From Candidatus Auribacter fodinae (GTDB lineage Bacteria > Auribacterota > Auribacteria > Auribacterales > Auribacteraceae), in NCBI GenBank assembly GCA_003599815.1, contig QZJZ01000065.1, forward strand, positions 1-58,625: DNA of 58,625 nt, written 5' to 3'. The position numbers and the translations under genes are program-made. Under the pieces are notes generated by a model that ran no database searches, was not told the DNA's origin, and saw only the letters and a list, made by a program, of their open reading frames with translations. Shown piece after piece: positions 48,377 through 55,738 of the stretch. Within the stretch, counting starts at the first letter, position 1, and the number at the start of each line of letters is the position of its first letter.

Positions 48377-48417
48377 ACCCTGTGATCTTGGATGTTTGAT
48401 CACGGGGTTTTTATTTT
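48377..48417 (+). terminator. Intrinsic terminator of the giant gene
   Basis: CCCTGTGATC (48378-48387) pairs with GATCACGGGG (48398-48407), a 10-base-pair stem with one G-T pair and a 10-base loop, followed by TTTTTATTTTT. It begins 30 bases after the stop codon. This is a textbook Rho-independent terminator and separates the giant gene from the next one. Confidence 0.9.
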
Positions 48418-48430
48418 TGATATGACGATA

Positions 48431-48459
48431 TTGCATTAACCAATAAAATGGTTTATTAT
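48431..48459 (+). promoter_or_regulatory. Candidate sigma-70 promoter of the TPR lipoprotein gene
   Basis: TTGCAT (48431-48436), 17 bases, TATTAT (48454-48459). The -10 matches five of six positions, the -35 three. It lies between the terminator of the giant gene and the start at 48494. Confidence 0.4.
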
Positions 48460-48493
48460 TTCTTGAAGTTAAATTTACCATGGAGATTCTGAG

Positions 48494-50170
48494 ATGAGAT
48501 TTATTTCGTTATTCTTGCATCTGCCGGCATGCCTTGTCATAACTATCTGCATATCTTCGTGTTATACTGCACAGTCTCAGTCATCGGTTCGTTCTTACGA
48601 TACGATTAAACCCTTTTATAACCCTCAGGAAATGGTTACTGTCTGGGGAAATTATAGCCTCGATGAACGCCGGAGCCTTGATGAAGCTATCCGGTCGGTT
48701 TATTCACGTCTGGATTATGAAGAACCCTCTGCCGCGATTTATGGAGACCTGGGGTTGCTGTGCTATCAGCGATGCAGATTGGACGAATCCATTGATATGT
48801 ACAGCAAGGCATTGTCTTTACAGCCGAGCAACCCTGATTATAACTATATTATCAGTTGTGCGTATTATTTCGCGAAAAAATATGATAAGGCGAAAAACTA
48901 TTTGAATCTGGCTAAACAGCTGGGAGTCCGCATTGATCCGGATTCCGCTGTGTTTTTTCGTAAAACATCTCCAGATGTTGTGGAGTTATACAGGGCGAGA
49001 ATTACCTTTAACCTTGAGAAACCTTACGAGAAAAAGGGCTTATACGTAAACAGCGTTGAGGAAATGCTTGCTCTGCCGGACGACGAGATTGATCTTGCGA
49101 CCACAGCTTTGCTCTTGTCACGTGAAGCATCCGCAAAGCTGTTTAATAAGACTTTTGACATTGTTGCCTATAGAAACAAAATTGATCGGATGGTTGACGA
49201 TGTACTGACGGAAATAGGTACAGAAACGCGTCCGTCATGGATTGTAAACGAACTGAATAAATATATATACGGCAAACAAAAATTTTCTGTGCCCGAAGGC
49301 GATGCGGCAGAACTTCAGCAACCCCGTTACCATCTTATGAATACCATGCTTGATTACAATAAAGGCGTATGCATGAGTTTATCGCTCCTGTACCTTAGTC
49401 TTGCGGAAAGAATGAGACTGCCTGTTTTCGGAGTTGTTGTCCCCGGACATTTTTTTGTCAGATACGATGATTTGGTGCATACCATAAATATCGAGACAAC
49501 AATTCTCGGCAGAGAATTCAATGACGCGCATTATCAGAAGGAATACCCAAATATATATACCTCTGAGACCATGTATTATAAAAATTTGACAAAACGAGAA
49601 ACCATAGGATGCTATCTGAATAATTTTGGGTCTTTTTATCTGGCGCAGAACCGCCTTGATGACGCTATACGGGTATTGACGATGGCTATACAGGTAACGC
49701 CTTATTTTACTGAACCGTACATCAATCTCGGACATGTTTATCAGGTAAAAGATGAACTCGATCTTGCCGCTAAGGCGTATAAGGAGGGTTTAAAGTTTAA
49801 TTCCGTTCACCAGAAACTATTGCTGGGGTTGGGAAGGGTCTACTTCTTGAAGGGTGATATAGATATGGCGCTTGAAGAGTTTAAAATGGCTCGCGCTTCG
49901 GCGGGCAATGATCCTGAAATCGGTTATCATATGGGGGTTGCATATAGCGCGAAAGGAATGCATACCGAAGCGATTCGAGAACTGAAAACATCTATTGCTA
50001 ATGAACCGGATTCCATTAAAATCCATCAGTTGCTGGCACATGAATATTATTATACCCAGAACTATACTGAGGCATGGAAAGAGGTCAAAACGTTAAGGAG
50101 CCTCGGACATCGTATTGATGCCAATTTCCTTAAAATTCTTCGTGAAGCATGTCCTGAGCCGGAAGGCTGA
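48494..50170 (+). CDS. Lipoprotein with TPRs and a SirB1-type transglutaminase-like domain
   Basis: The 558-residue product has a lipoprotein signal (CLVITICISSC, lipid-bearing Cys at 23). TPR units (YGDLGLLCYQRCRLDESIDM onward, about residues 75-145) come next. A Transglut_core2/SirB1-like domain follows, with NKGVCMSLSLLYLSLAERM (C293) and VVVPGHFFVRYD (H319). The C-terminal half has at least five more TPRs (SFYLAQNRLDDAIRVLTMAI and similar). The Cys-His pair matches the transglutaminase-fold arrangement, but this family's reaction is unclear. A GGAG at 48482-48485 lies 8 bases before the ATG. The protein would be held at the envelope and may scaffold other proteins. Its stop directly abuts the stop of the convergent next gene. 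Confidence 0.85.
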   Translation: MRFISLFLHLPACLVITICISSCYTAQSQSSVRSYDTIKPFYNPQEMVTVWGNYSLDERRSLDEAIRSVYSRLDYEEPSAAIYGDLGLLCYQRCRLDESIDMYSKALSLQPSNPDYNYIISCAYYFAKKYDKAKNYLNLAKQLGVRIDPDSAVFFRKTSPDVVELYRARITFNLEKPYEKKGLYVNSVEEMLALPDDEIDLATTALLLSREASAKLFNKTFDIVAYRNKIDRMVDDVLTEIGTETRPSWIVNELNKYIYGKQKFSVPEGDAAELQQPRYHLMNTMLDYNKGVCMSLSLLYLSLAERMRLPVFGVVVPGHFFVRYDDLVHTINIETTILGREFNDAHYQKEYPNIYTSETMYYKNLTKRETIGCYLNNFGSFYLAQNRLDDAIRVLTMAIQVTPYFTEPYINLGHVYQVKDELDLAAKAYKEGLKFNSVHQKLLLGLGRVYFLKGDIDMALEEFKMARASAGNDPEIGYHMGVAYSAKGMHTEAIRELKTSIANEPDSIKIHQLLAHEYYYTQNYTEAWKEVKTLRSLGHRIDANFLKILREACPEPEG

Positions 50171-50971
50171 TTACGAGCCTAGATCATTCGGGTCAAGGTT
50201 CATGGTAGAAAATCTGCCTTTTTTAATCCATCCGGCATGCCCGTCACAGAAACCGACAGAGAGTCCGTCAATGTGATTGAACTCGGCTCTATCCATAGTG
50301 TAGTCAGCATCAATTTTTTCAGCATCCTGCATGTCTCTGATTTTCTGAGAATTGACATAGATATGCGAGCCGTCACAGATAAGAATGGTAGCGGATGGTG
50401 AACGTTTCATTTTTGTTAAATCGCCTCCGATGCGCCCGCCATACGTGCTGGTGCCGGGACCGCTTGCGCGATATGTGTTCCACTGGTTGTCGATGCCCAC
50501 AACATCCTCATTCGCAGAATAGGAACATGAGGTGAATTTGGTGCGTTTATCCACGGGATAGGAGTACCACCCATCATTATTAAAAGATCCGCTAGGTCCA
50601 TGACAAAAAAAGTTGAAGTCATCCGGGTCGTCATCACACGGGCATATGAAAATATTCTTATTATTGTTTACATAGGGGAGCAGGGTATCCATCCATGGCT
50701 TCCCAATACCATGGTTTCCAGCGGTTTTGCCTACCGGGTTATTAACTTTATGTGAATACCATCCGCATAACGGAAGGCGTCCATTGTTCATTTCCGTGGC
50801 ATATATCATAAACGCGTTGGTAATGTTTTTCACGTTGTTCATACAGAGAATACTTTTGCTTTTATCGCGCATATTCTTAAAAATCGGGGAAACCATAGCA
50901 AACAATACCGCGATTGTGCCCATCACCAGTATCATCTCTATTAGTGTAAATCCGTTTTTTCTTTTATGCAT
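50171..50971 (-). CDS. Prepilin-like protein with H-X9-DG C-terminus
   Basis: The 266-residue product begins with a type IV prepilin leader, KRKNGFTLIEMILVMGTIAV, with cleavage expected after G7 and the conserved Glu at +5. The body is a globular pseudopilin-like domain. Near the end, H followed by nine residues and DG (FNHIDGLSVGFCDGH) is the H-X9-DG signature common in PVC bacteria. AAGGAG lies just upstream on the minus strand (about 50,981-50,988). A FliA-like promoter precedes it (51094-51120). It may be a minor pilin, a secretion pseudopilin or a surface protein; no assembly ATPase is nearby. Confidence 0.88.
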   Translation of the reverse strand: MHKRKNGFTLIEMILVMGTIAVLFAMVSPIFKNMRDKSKSILCMNNVKNITNAFMIYATEMNNGRLPLCGWYSHKVNNPVGKTAGNHGIGKPWMDTLLPYVNNNKNIFICPCDDDPDDFNFFCHGPSGSFNNDGWYSYPVDKRTKFTSCSYSANEDVVGIDNQWNTYRASGPGTSTYGGRIGGDLTKMKRSPSATILICDGSHIYVNSQKIRDMQDAEKIDADYTMDRAEFNHIDGLSVGFCDGHAGWIKKGRFSTMNLDPNDLGS

Positions 50972-51093
50972 AATGTAACTCTCCTTTTAAAGAATAAAAA
51001 GCATAAAGAATGCCATGGCACAGTTAAAAATAAATATGATGTAAACATGTTGCGTAACCACAACGAAATTTGAGCCTAATGATCTTAATCCTG

Positions 51094-51120
51094 TTATCGG
51101 TAAACCTTGATTAAATGTTA
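51094..51120 (-). promoter_or_regulatory. Candidate sigma-28 (FliA) promoter, minus strand
   Basis: On the minus strand: TAACATTT, 11 bases, ACCGATAA. The -10 box matches seven of eight positions of GCCGATAA and the -35 box six of eight of TAAAGTTT, with exact spacing. It points to the prepilin-like gene ending at 50171, with a leader of about 115 bases. Confidence 0.5.
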
Positions 51121-51126
51121 TAGAGA

Positions 51127-51153
51127 TAAATAAATTTCGGCTTATTACGATAA
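51127..51153 (+). promoter_or_regulatory. Candidate sigma-28 (FliA) promoter, plus strand
   Basis: TAAATAAA, 11 bases, TACGATAA. The TAAA core and CGATAA are in register with the FliA consensus, but the rest is weaker. It points to the prepilin-like gene at 51222 and stands 6 bases from the opposing minus-strand site. A TATAAT at 51165-51170 offers an alternative sigma-70 -10. Confidence 0.4.
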
Positions 51154-51221
51154 TAACTGATGGGTATAATTTATGCATTTATTGACGTATGAGCTATTTT
51201 GTGTAGAAAGGGTAACACGCC

Positions 51222-51887
51222 ATGCCATATATGAAACAGAAAAGAAAAGAATCAGGAATGACCCTAAACGAGTTGCTTGTTGTGGTATCTCTAGTTATCG
51301 TGTTAATGTATCTTGCCACTGCCGGGCTGAAAATGGCATATGTGAAGGTTGAAAAAGTACAGTGCGCGAATAACCTGCATCAGATCGGCATGGCGATTCA
51401 GTTGTATGCCGGTGACCATGATATGTTTCTGCCCACTCCCGGTCGTCTTGGCGGGAACACCTGGCGTCGTAAACTCATAGAGGGTGCATACATTGATGAT
51501 GAAAAACTATTTTCCTGTCCTGCATTGCCTGCGGAATGTAACTACCGGCTTAATTCAGGACACAATGATGGTACCGGATGGGAACATGCCGATGGTGGAG
51601 ATGGAGGTGCGTCAGATATGTCAGCCATTGAAAAACCGGGAGAAACTCTTTTATTATCCGAGTATCAGAATACCTTGATGACAACGGATGTGGATTCAAA
51701 CGGTTCCGAAACGTATACTGATACCACCATGTGGAGCGGTAATTATCCAACACAAAGCACGCACTCGTTGTTACAGGTGCATAATGGCGGCAGTAATTAT
51801 CTGTTTGCTGATTTTCATGTGGAATGGATCTCAAAAGAGGATATGCAAAATGACCCGAATAACTATTCGTACTATAAAAAACCATAA
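51222..51887 (+). CDS. Prepilin-like protein with H-X9-DF C-terminus
   Basis: The 221-residue product has the prepilin leader RKESG followed by MTLNELLVVVSLVIVL, with Glu at +5 after the predicted cleavage at G. A single hydrophobic helix and a small globular domain (CANNLHQIGMAIQLYAGDHD) follow. Near the end, H, nine residues and DF (HNGGSNYLFADFHVEW) is a variant of the H-X9-DG signature. AAAGGG at about 51,208-51,213 serves as the ribosome-binding site. It overlaps the next gene by 38 bases, so the two form an operon. Confidence 0.87.
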   Translation: MPYMKQKRKESGMTLNELLVVVSLVIVLMYLATAGLKMAYVKVEKVQCANNLHQIGMAIQLYAGDHDMFLPTPGRLGGNTWRRKLIEGAYIDDEKLFSCPALPAECNYRLNSGHNDGTGWEHADGGDGGASDMSAIEKPGETLLLSEYQNTLMTTDVDSNGSETYTDTTMWSGNYPTQSTHSLLQVHNGGSNYLFADFHVEWISKEDMQNDPNNYSYYKKP

Positions 51888-52587
51888 TCATATTCTATCC
51901 TGCAAGGGATTCAGTATGATTGAACTGCTGACCGTGCTGGCAATAATACTGCTTGTCGTGACATTGTCGGTCGGCACATACCAGCGCATTCGTCTCAAGT
52001 CGTATCAGATGACATGCCTGTCAAACCTGAAGGCTATATCATATAGCATGGGGATGTATGTGAATGATCATAAAGGAGCAATGGTACCGTATATCAATTC
52101 CGAGGGTGATCGATGGCCAACAATTCTTGTTGAAAACCAGTACCTGCACGAAGGTACATATTATGAACCTGCAGGTATATTGGAAGGAAGTGCGCGTGAC
52201 GTTGGACAGGAACCGCTGTTGTGTTATACCGATCAGAGCGATAATAACCTCTTCTTTGTCGATAAATATGCGGCTGGCGGGAGTTACGCTATTAACAGGG
52301 ATATCAGTTCAGGCCCGGGCGTGGAACGAAAATGGTCTCATATTCAAAACGCTCAATATAAAATTTTGGTAAGCGATTATAATCATCAGGGTATTGAGAG
52401 TTCACAGAACTTCGCAATGAGTGCCCTGACCAATTCCAATAACTGGCAGGATGGCGGTACCGCTAATGAAGGGACAATCGGAACACCGCACTTCGGCAAC
52501 GCTAACTGCTTATACGCTGACTGGCATGCCGGTGTACAGAAGACATTTTCAGACGAGAATTTTTCCCTTGAAATGAATTATAACTAA
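51850..52587 (+). CDS. Prepilin-like protein with H-X9-DW C-terminus
   Basis: The product (245 residues from ATG 51850) has the leader ILSCKG, then FSMIELLTVLAIILLVV with Glu at +5. The body (CLSNLKAISYSMGMYVNDHK) resembles the previous gene. Near the end there is HFGNANCLYADWHAG, an H-X9-DW variant. The frame is open upstream to 51688, but AGAGG at 51836-51840 lies 9 bases before ATG 51850 and the leader length then fits prepilins. The 38-base overlap with the gene before indicates coupled expression. Confidence 0.85.
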   Translation: MTRITIRTIKNHNHILSCKGFSMIELLTVLAIILLVVTLSVGTYQRIRLKSYQMTCLSNLKAISYSMGMYVNDHKGAMVPYINSEGDRWPTILVENQYLHEGTYYEPAGILEGSARDVGQEPLLCYTDQSDNNLFFVDKYAAGGSYAINRDISSGPGVERKWSHIQNAQYKILVSDYNHQGIESSQNFAMSALTNSNNWQDGGTANEGTIGTPHFGNANCLYADWHAGVQKTFSDENFSLEMNYN

Positions 52588-52767
52588 AGAAGCATCATCT
52601 CTTCGCATTCTTTCATCATCAAAAACAAAAGAGATTTAACCCGCTCAGATGTATCATTATTATCTGAAACATTGATCTCTACTTTTATAAAAATATTTTT
52701 TAACATGATAACTCTTTGTATACAAACATATTAAATACTAACTATAAAAAAATAAGTAGTAGCTGAT

Positions 52768-52796
52768 TTGACAAATGCTTTGGAATATGATATAGT
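52768..52796 (+). promoter_or_regulatory. Strong sigma-70 promoter
   Basis: TTGACA (52768-52773), 17 bases, TATAGT (52791-52796). This is the best housekeeping promoter match noted in the window. Transcription would start near 52803, about 280 bases before the HEAT-repeat gene. Confidence 0.7.
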
Positions 52797-52802
52797 ATTT
52801 TA

Positions 52803-52916
52803 TAAGAAGCGGCTTTTATTACGGGATGAAATAAAAATAAATCTTAAAAATAATGTTGTTTTTCTCGCTCGTTTTGTATAGTATCTACACCTTAAAAACA
52901 GCGGCTGTTTGTTTTT
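52803..52916 (+). ncRNA. Candidate small RNA or terminated leader
   Basis: Between the strong promoter above and a short hairpin, AAACAG-CGG-CTGTTT (52896-52910), followed by GTTTTTA, there is no gene. A transcript of about 115 bases could start and stop here, or the hairpin could attenuate a leader of the HEAT-repeat gene. The stem is short and AT-rich, so termination is uncertain. The whole 52588-53010 stretch is AT-rich and otherwise empty. Confidence 0.25.
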
Positions 52917-53010
52917 ATAGATCTATTAAGTCGTAACCTGATGTAATAAAGTTGTTTACGCAAACCATTCGATGTGCTGTTCCTATCCCATAAATTTTTT
53001 CATTTTTTTG

Positions 53011-53037
53011 TAAAGTTAAAACAGCTCCAGCCGATAA
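53011..53037 (+). promoter_or_regulatory. Sigma-28 (FliA) promoter of the HEAT-repeat gene
   Basis: TAAAGTTA, 11 bases, GCCGATAA. This fits the FliA consensus TAAAGTTT-N11-GCCGATAA at all but one position with exact spacing. The start codon at 53083 lies about 45 bases downstream, with GGAGGA at 53071-53076 as ribosome-binding site. Confidence 0.8.
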
Positions 53038-53082
53038 TGGGTGATGTTGCGCAGTTTTCACCCGCAAAATGGAGGACAGCAA

Positions 53083-54579
53083 ATGAAAAGATTAAAACTA
53101 CCAACAACGATGCGGTTCGTTTGTGCTGTAATCGTGTCTCTTGCAGTATGTCTTATTTATAATACTCAGGGAACCGCAGGAAACGATCGTTTCTCGTTAG
53201 AATCATGTGATAGTCTCGCAGCAATTCAGGCTTCTGACTCAAACTTAGGACATGCAATACGTTCGCTTCACAGCCCTGATCAGGCGACTCGTATGCACGC
53301 GATCGATGTACTGGCAGAACTCAAGGATCCGCGTGCGGTGCCATTTCTTATCAACATTATTGAGTATGATCAGGGAGAGTTACGCTGTAAAGCGGCGTTC
53401 GCGCTTGGAGAAATTCGTGATCCGCGCGGAATTGATCCGCTCATCAGGGCATTGAACGATGATTACTGGGTATTACAGGATGACGCCGCGCTTGCGCTGG
53501 GAAAAATTAAAAGCAAGCGTGCTGTACCAGCTCTTATTCAGAAGATTACTGATATTGATCCATCTCTGAAGCGGGAAATTGCCTGGGCGCTCGGTGAAAT
53601 TAAGGACCCTTCGTCGATTGATACCCTCATAAACGCTTTGGCTGACCCGGATGTGCATAATGAGGCCGCTCTCGCTTTAATTAAAATCGGAGAGCCTTCT
53701 GTAGACTATCTGATTGAAGCATTGCATCACCGGGAAAACAATATTAAAACGTGGTCTTCGCAGATACTGGCAAAAATGGGCACACGCAAATCGATCTCAC
53801 CTCTGGTGGGGTTATTGTCCGACAAAGATGAAAACGTACAGCGAGCGGCTTCTCAGGCTTTAATCAAGATACAGGATCCATCATCTGTCGCTTTGCTCAT
53901 TGAAAGCCTTCGAAACAAAAATGCGCTGAAGTATTCAGCTGATACCCTGATTGCGCTTGATATGATTGCAGTTCGTCAGCTAATTACCGCAATGCGCGAT
54001 GAAGAACTCCGTAATAGCGCATCATTCGTTCTCGCGAAGATAGGGGTAAAAACGTTTGATCCATTATTGGCGGTAATACCTGAAGACAATAGCGCTCTTA
54101 ACAGCAGTATAGTAAAAATATACGCAACTGTCGGAACTCCTTTGGTACCTCGCTTATTAGCACAATTGCAGAATGATAATCCTGTGGTTCGTGCGAGAAT
54201 GGTGGAAGCTCTCGGTATTATAAAAGATGCGCGGGCTGTTGAACCACTGATGGAGTTGATGACCGATCCGGATCACAGGGTTCGGGCATACAGCGCTCAG
54301 GCTCTTGGCGCTCTTGGTGACCCGCGCGCTATTCCGGTATTGAAACGTTCTTTAAATGATGAGTATTGGGCAATTCGCTATAAAGCGGCGTATGCACTCG
54401 GACAGATAAAAGATCCTGCAGTGGTTCAGCCTCTTATTACAGCGCTGAAAGATTTCGATCTGCGAGTGCAGGATGAAGCATCATGGCGCTTATCTCAAAT
54501 TACCGGAGAACGGCTTGGACGCGATTATGAAGCGTGGAAAAGTTGGCTGCAGACAAATAATCAGAGAGTTGAGTATTAA
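53083..54579 (+). CDS. Exported HEAT-repeat protein, probably FliA-controlled
   Basis: The 498-residue product starts with a signal or anchor segment (FVCAVIVSLAVCLIY). From about residue 55 to the end it is built of roughly a dozen HEAT repeats of the PBS-lyase type, with the recurring pattern DPRAVPFLI...LRCKAAFALGEI and DPRAIPVLKRSLNDEYWAIR. Such superhelices bind proteins; no enzyme motif is seen. The ATG at 53083 with GGAGGA is preferred over in-frame ATGs near 53041. The sigma-28 promoter suggests a role in motility, for example as a motor- or envelope-associated scaffold. The gene ends before a strong terminator. Confidence 0.88.
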   Translation: MKRLKLPTTMRFVCAVIVSLAVCLIYNTQGTAGNDRFSLESCDSLAAIQASDSNLGHAIRSLHSPDQATRMHAIDVLAELKDPRAVPFLINIIEYDQGELRCKAAFALGEIRDPRGIDPLIRALNDDYWVLQDDAALALGKIKSKRAVPALIQKITDIDPSLKREIAWALGEIKDPSSIDTLINALADPDVHNEAALALIKIGEPSVDYLIEALHHRENNIKTWSSQILAKMGTRKSISPLVGLLSDKDENVQRAASQALIKIQDPSSVALLIESLRNKNALKYSADTLIALDMIAVRQLITAMRDEELRNSASFVLAKIGVKTFDPLLAVIPEDNSALNSSIVKIYATVGTPLVPRLLAQLQNDNPVVRARMVEALGIIKDARAVEPLMELMTDPDHRVRAYSAQALGALGDPRAIPVLKRSLNDEYWAIRYKAAYALGQIKDPAVVQPLITALKDFDLRVQDEASWRLSQITGERLGRDYEAWKSWLQTNNQRVEY

Positions 54580-54605
54580 TCAATAAATAGATACTAATGT
54601 ATTTT

Positions 54606-54636
54606 AGCCCTGCCGTATTCCGGCAGGGCTTTTTGT
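54606..54636 (+). terminator. Intrinsic terminator of the HEAT-repeat gene
   Basis: AGCCCTGCCG (54606-54615) pairs perfectly with CGGCAGGGCT (54621-54630) around a 5-base loop, followed by TTTTGTTT. The opposite strand has no T-run, so it serves the plus-strand gene. The minus-strand corA-like gene ends 23 bases further on. Confidence 0.92.
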
Positions 54637-54658
54637 TTATATATAGTGGACATGATAT

Positions 54659-55738
54659 CTAAAACCAACGCTTTTTTCGAAAAAACAGCATCATGGCGCC
54701 AGCTATACACATCATGGCAAATAAAAGAATATAATAGCCCCATTTATAATGCAGTTCAGGCATAAAATCAAAGTTCATCCCATATATGCCGGCAAAAAAA
54801 CTCAGCGGGATGAATATAGTTGATATAATAGTGAGCACTTTCATGACTTCATTCATTCTGTTATTGATAGTAGTCAGATAAATGTCCAGCACTGCGGTAA
54901 TCATATCGCGATACGTTTCTATCGCTTCGTTGACTCGCATGACGTGATCGTACAGATCACGAAGGAAGATGCTTATATCGTCACTGATTAATGATGACGG
55001 CATCTGCGGCAGGTACATTGTCATATCACGGGTCGGCCAGATTGTTTTGCGAAGATAAATGACGTCTCGCTTGAGCTTATGAATCTGCTGGAGTGTTACT
55101 GGGGTCGGGTCACTAAGCACTATTTCTTCAAGGTCATTGATTCGTGTTCCAATGTTTTCCAGTATAAAGAAATAATGATCTACAATTGCGTCGACAAGGG
55201 AATACATAAGAAAATCCGCGCCCATTTTGCGTATACGGCCTTTCATGGTACGAATACGATCACGCACAGGGTCGAAAAGGTCACCTTCCTTTTCCTGTAA
55301 TGAGATAACATAATTTTTTCCAAGAATAAGGCTTACCTGTTCTGTGTCTATACCATTTCCATCAGCATTTCCAGAAAGCATTTTAACAACAACATACAGG
55401 TAATCGTCAAATTCCTCCACTTTTGGGCGCTGGTTGGTATTGAGAACATCCTCGAGAACAAGGGAATGAACATTAAAAATTTTGCCAACAGCTTCGATAT
55501 GCTTTATTTCATGCAGTCCATTTATATTTAGCCATGTGACAGATTTTTTGCCGAGATATTCGGATACTTCGCTGAGATCGGATATGTCTTTTTCCAGCAA
55601 CGACTTCTCGTTGTAGTCGAAAACAGATATCCTGACATGTTTTGTTTTTCGTTCACCAAGATGTATTAGTTCTCCCGGCGGCAGTCCCGGCTGTTTTGTC
55701 AAAGATTTCATTCGACGCGACATATTTTTGCCTTTCAT
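54659..55738 (-). CDS. corA: CorA-type divalent cation transporter
   Basis: CorA proteins are pentameric Mg2+ (or Co2+/Ni2+) channels of the inner membrane. The 359-residue product has a large N-terminal cytoplasmic domain with KSVTWLNINGLHEIKHIEAV and VLEDVLNTNQRPKVEEFDDY, typical of the Thermotoga-type CorA. A long stalk helix follows. Two C-terminal membrane helices come last, with the selectivity motif YGMNF in AGIYGMNFDFMPE, near residue 320. The start overlaps the stop of the upstream channel gene (ATGA). AGAGGA lies 9 bases before the ATG. Confidence 0.95.
   Translation of the reverse strand: MKGKNMSRRMKSLTKQPGLPPGELIHLGERKTKHVRISVFDYNEKSLLEKDISDLSEVSEYLGKKSVTWLNINGLHEIKHIEAVGKIFNVHSLVLEDVLNTNQRPKVEEFDDYLYVVVKMLSGNADGNGIDTEQVSLILGKNYVISLQEKEGDLFDPVRDRIRTMKGRIRKMGADFLMYSLVDAIVDHYFFILENIGTRINDLEEIVLSDPTPVTLQQIHKLKRDVIYLRKTIWPTRDMTMYLPQMPSSLISDDISIFLRDLYDHVMRVNEAIETYRDMITAVLDIYLTTINNRMNEVMKVLTIISTIFIPLSFFAGIYGMNFDFMPELHYKWGYYILLFAMMCIAGAMMLFFRKKRWF

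Noticed and set aside
52960-52985. GCAAACCATTCGA resembling a part of the cyclic di-GMP-I (GEMM) riboswitch
   Set aside because: The following conserved ACGCAAAGCC block and the second stem are absent, so no riboswitch can be supported.
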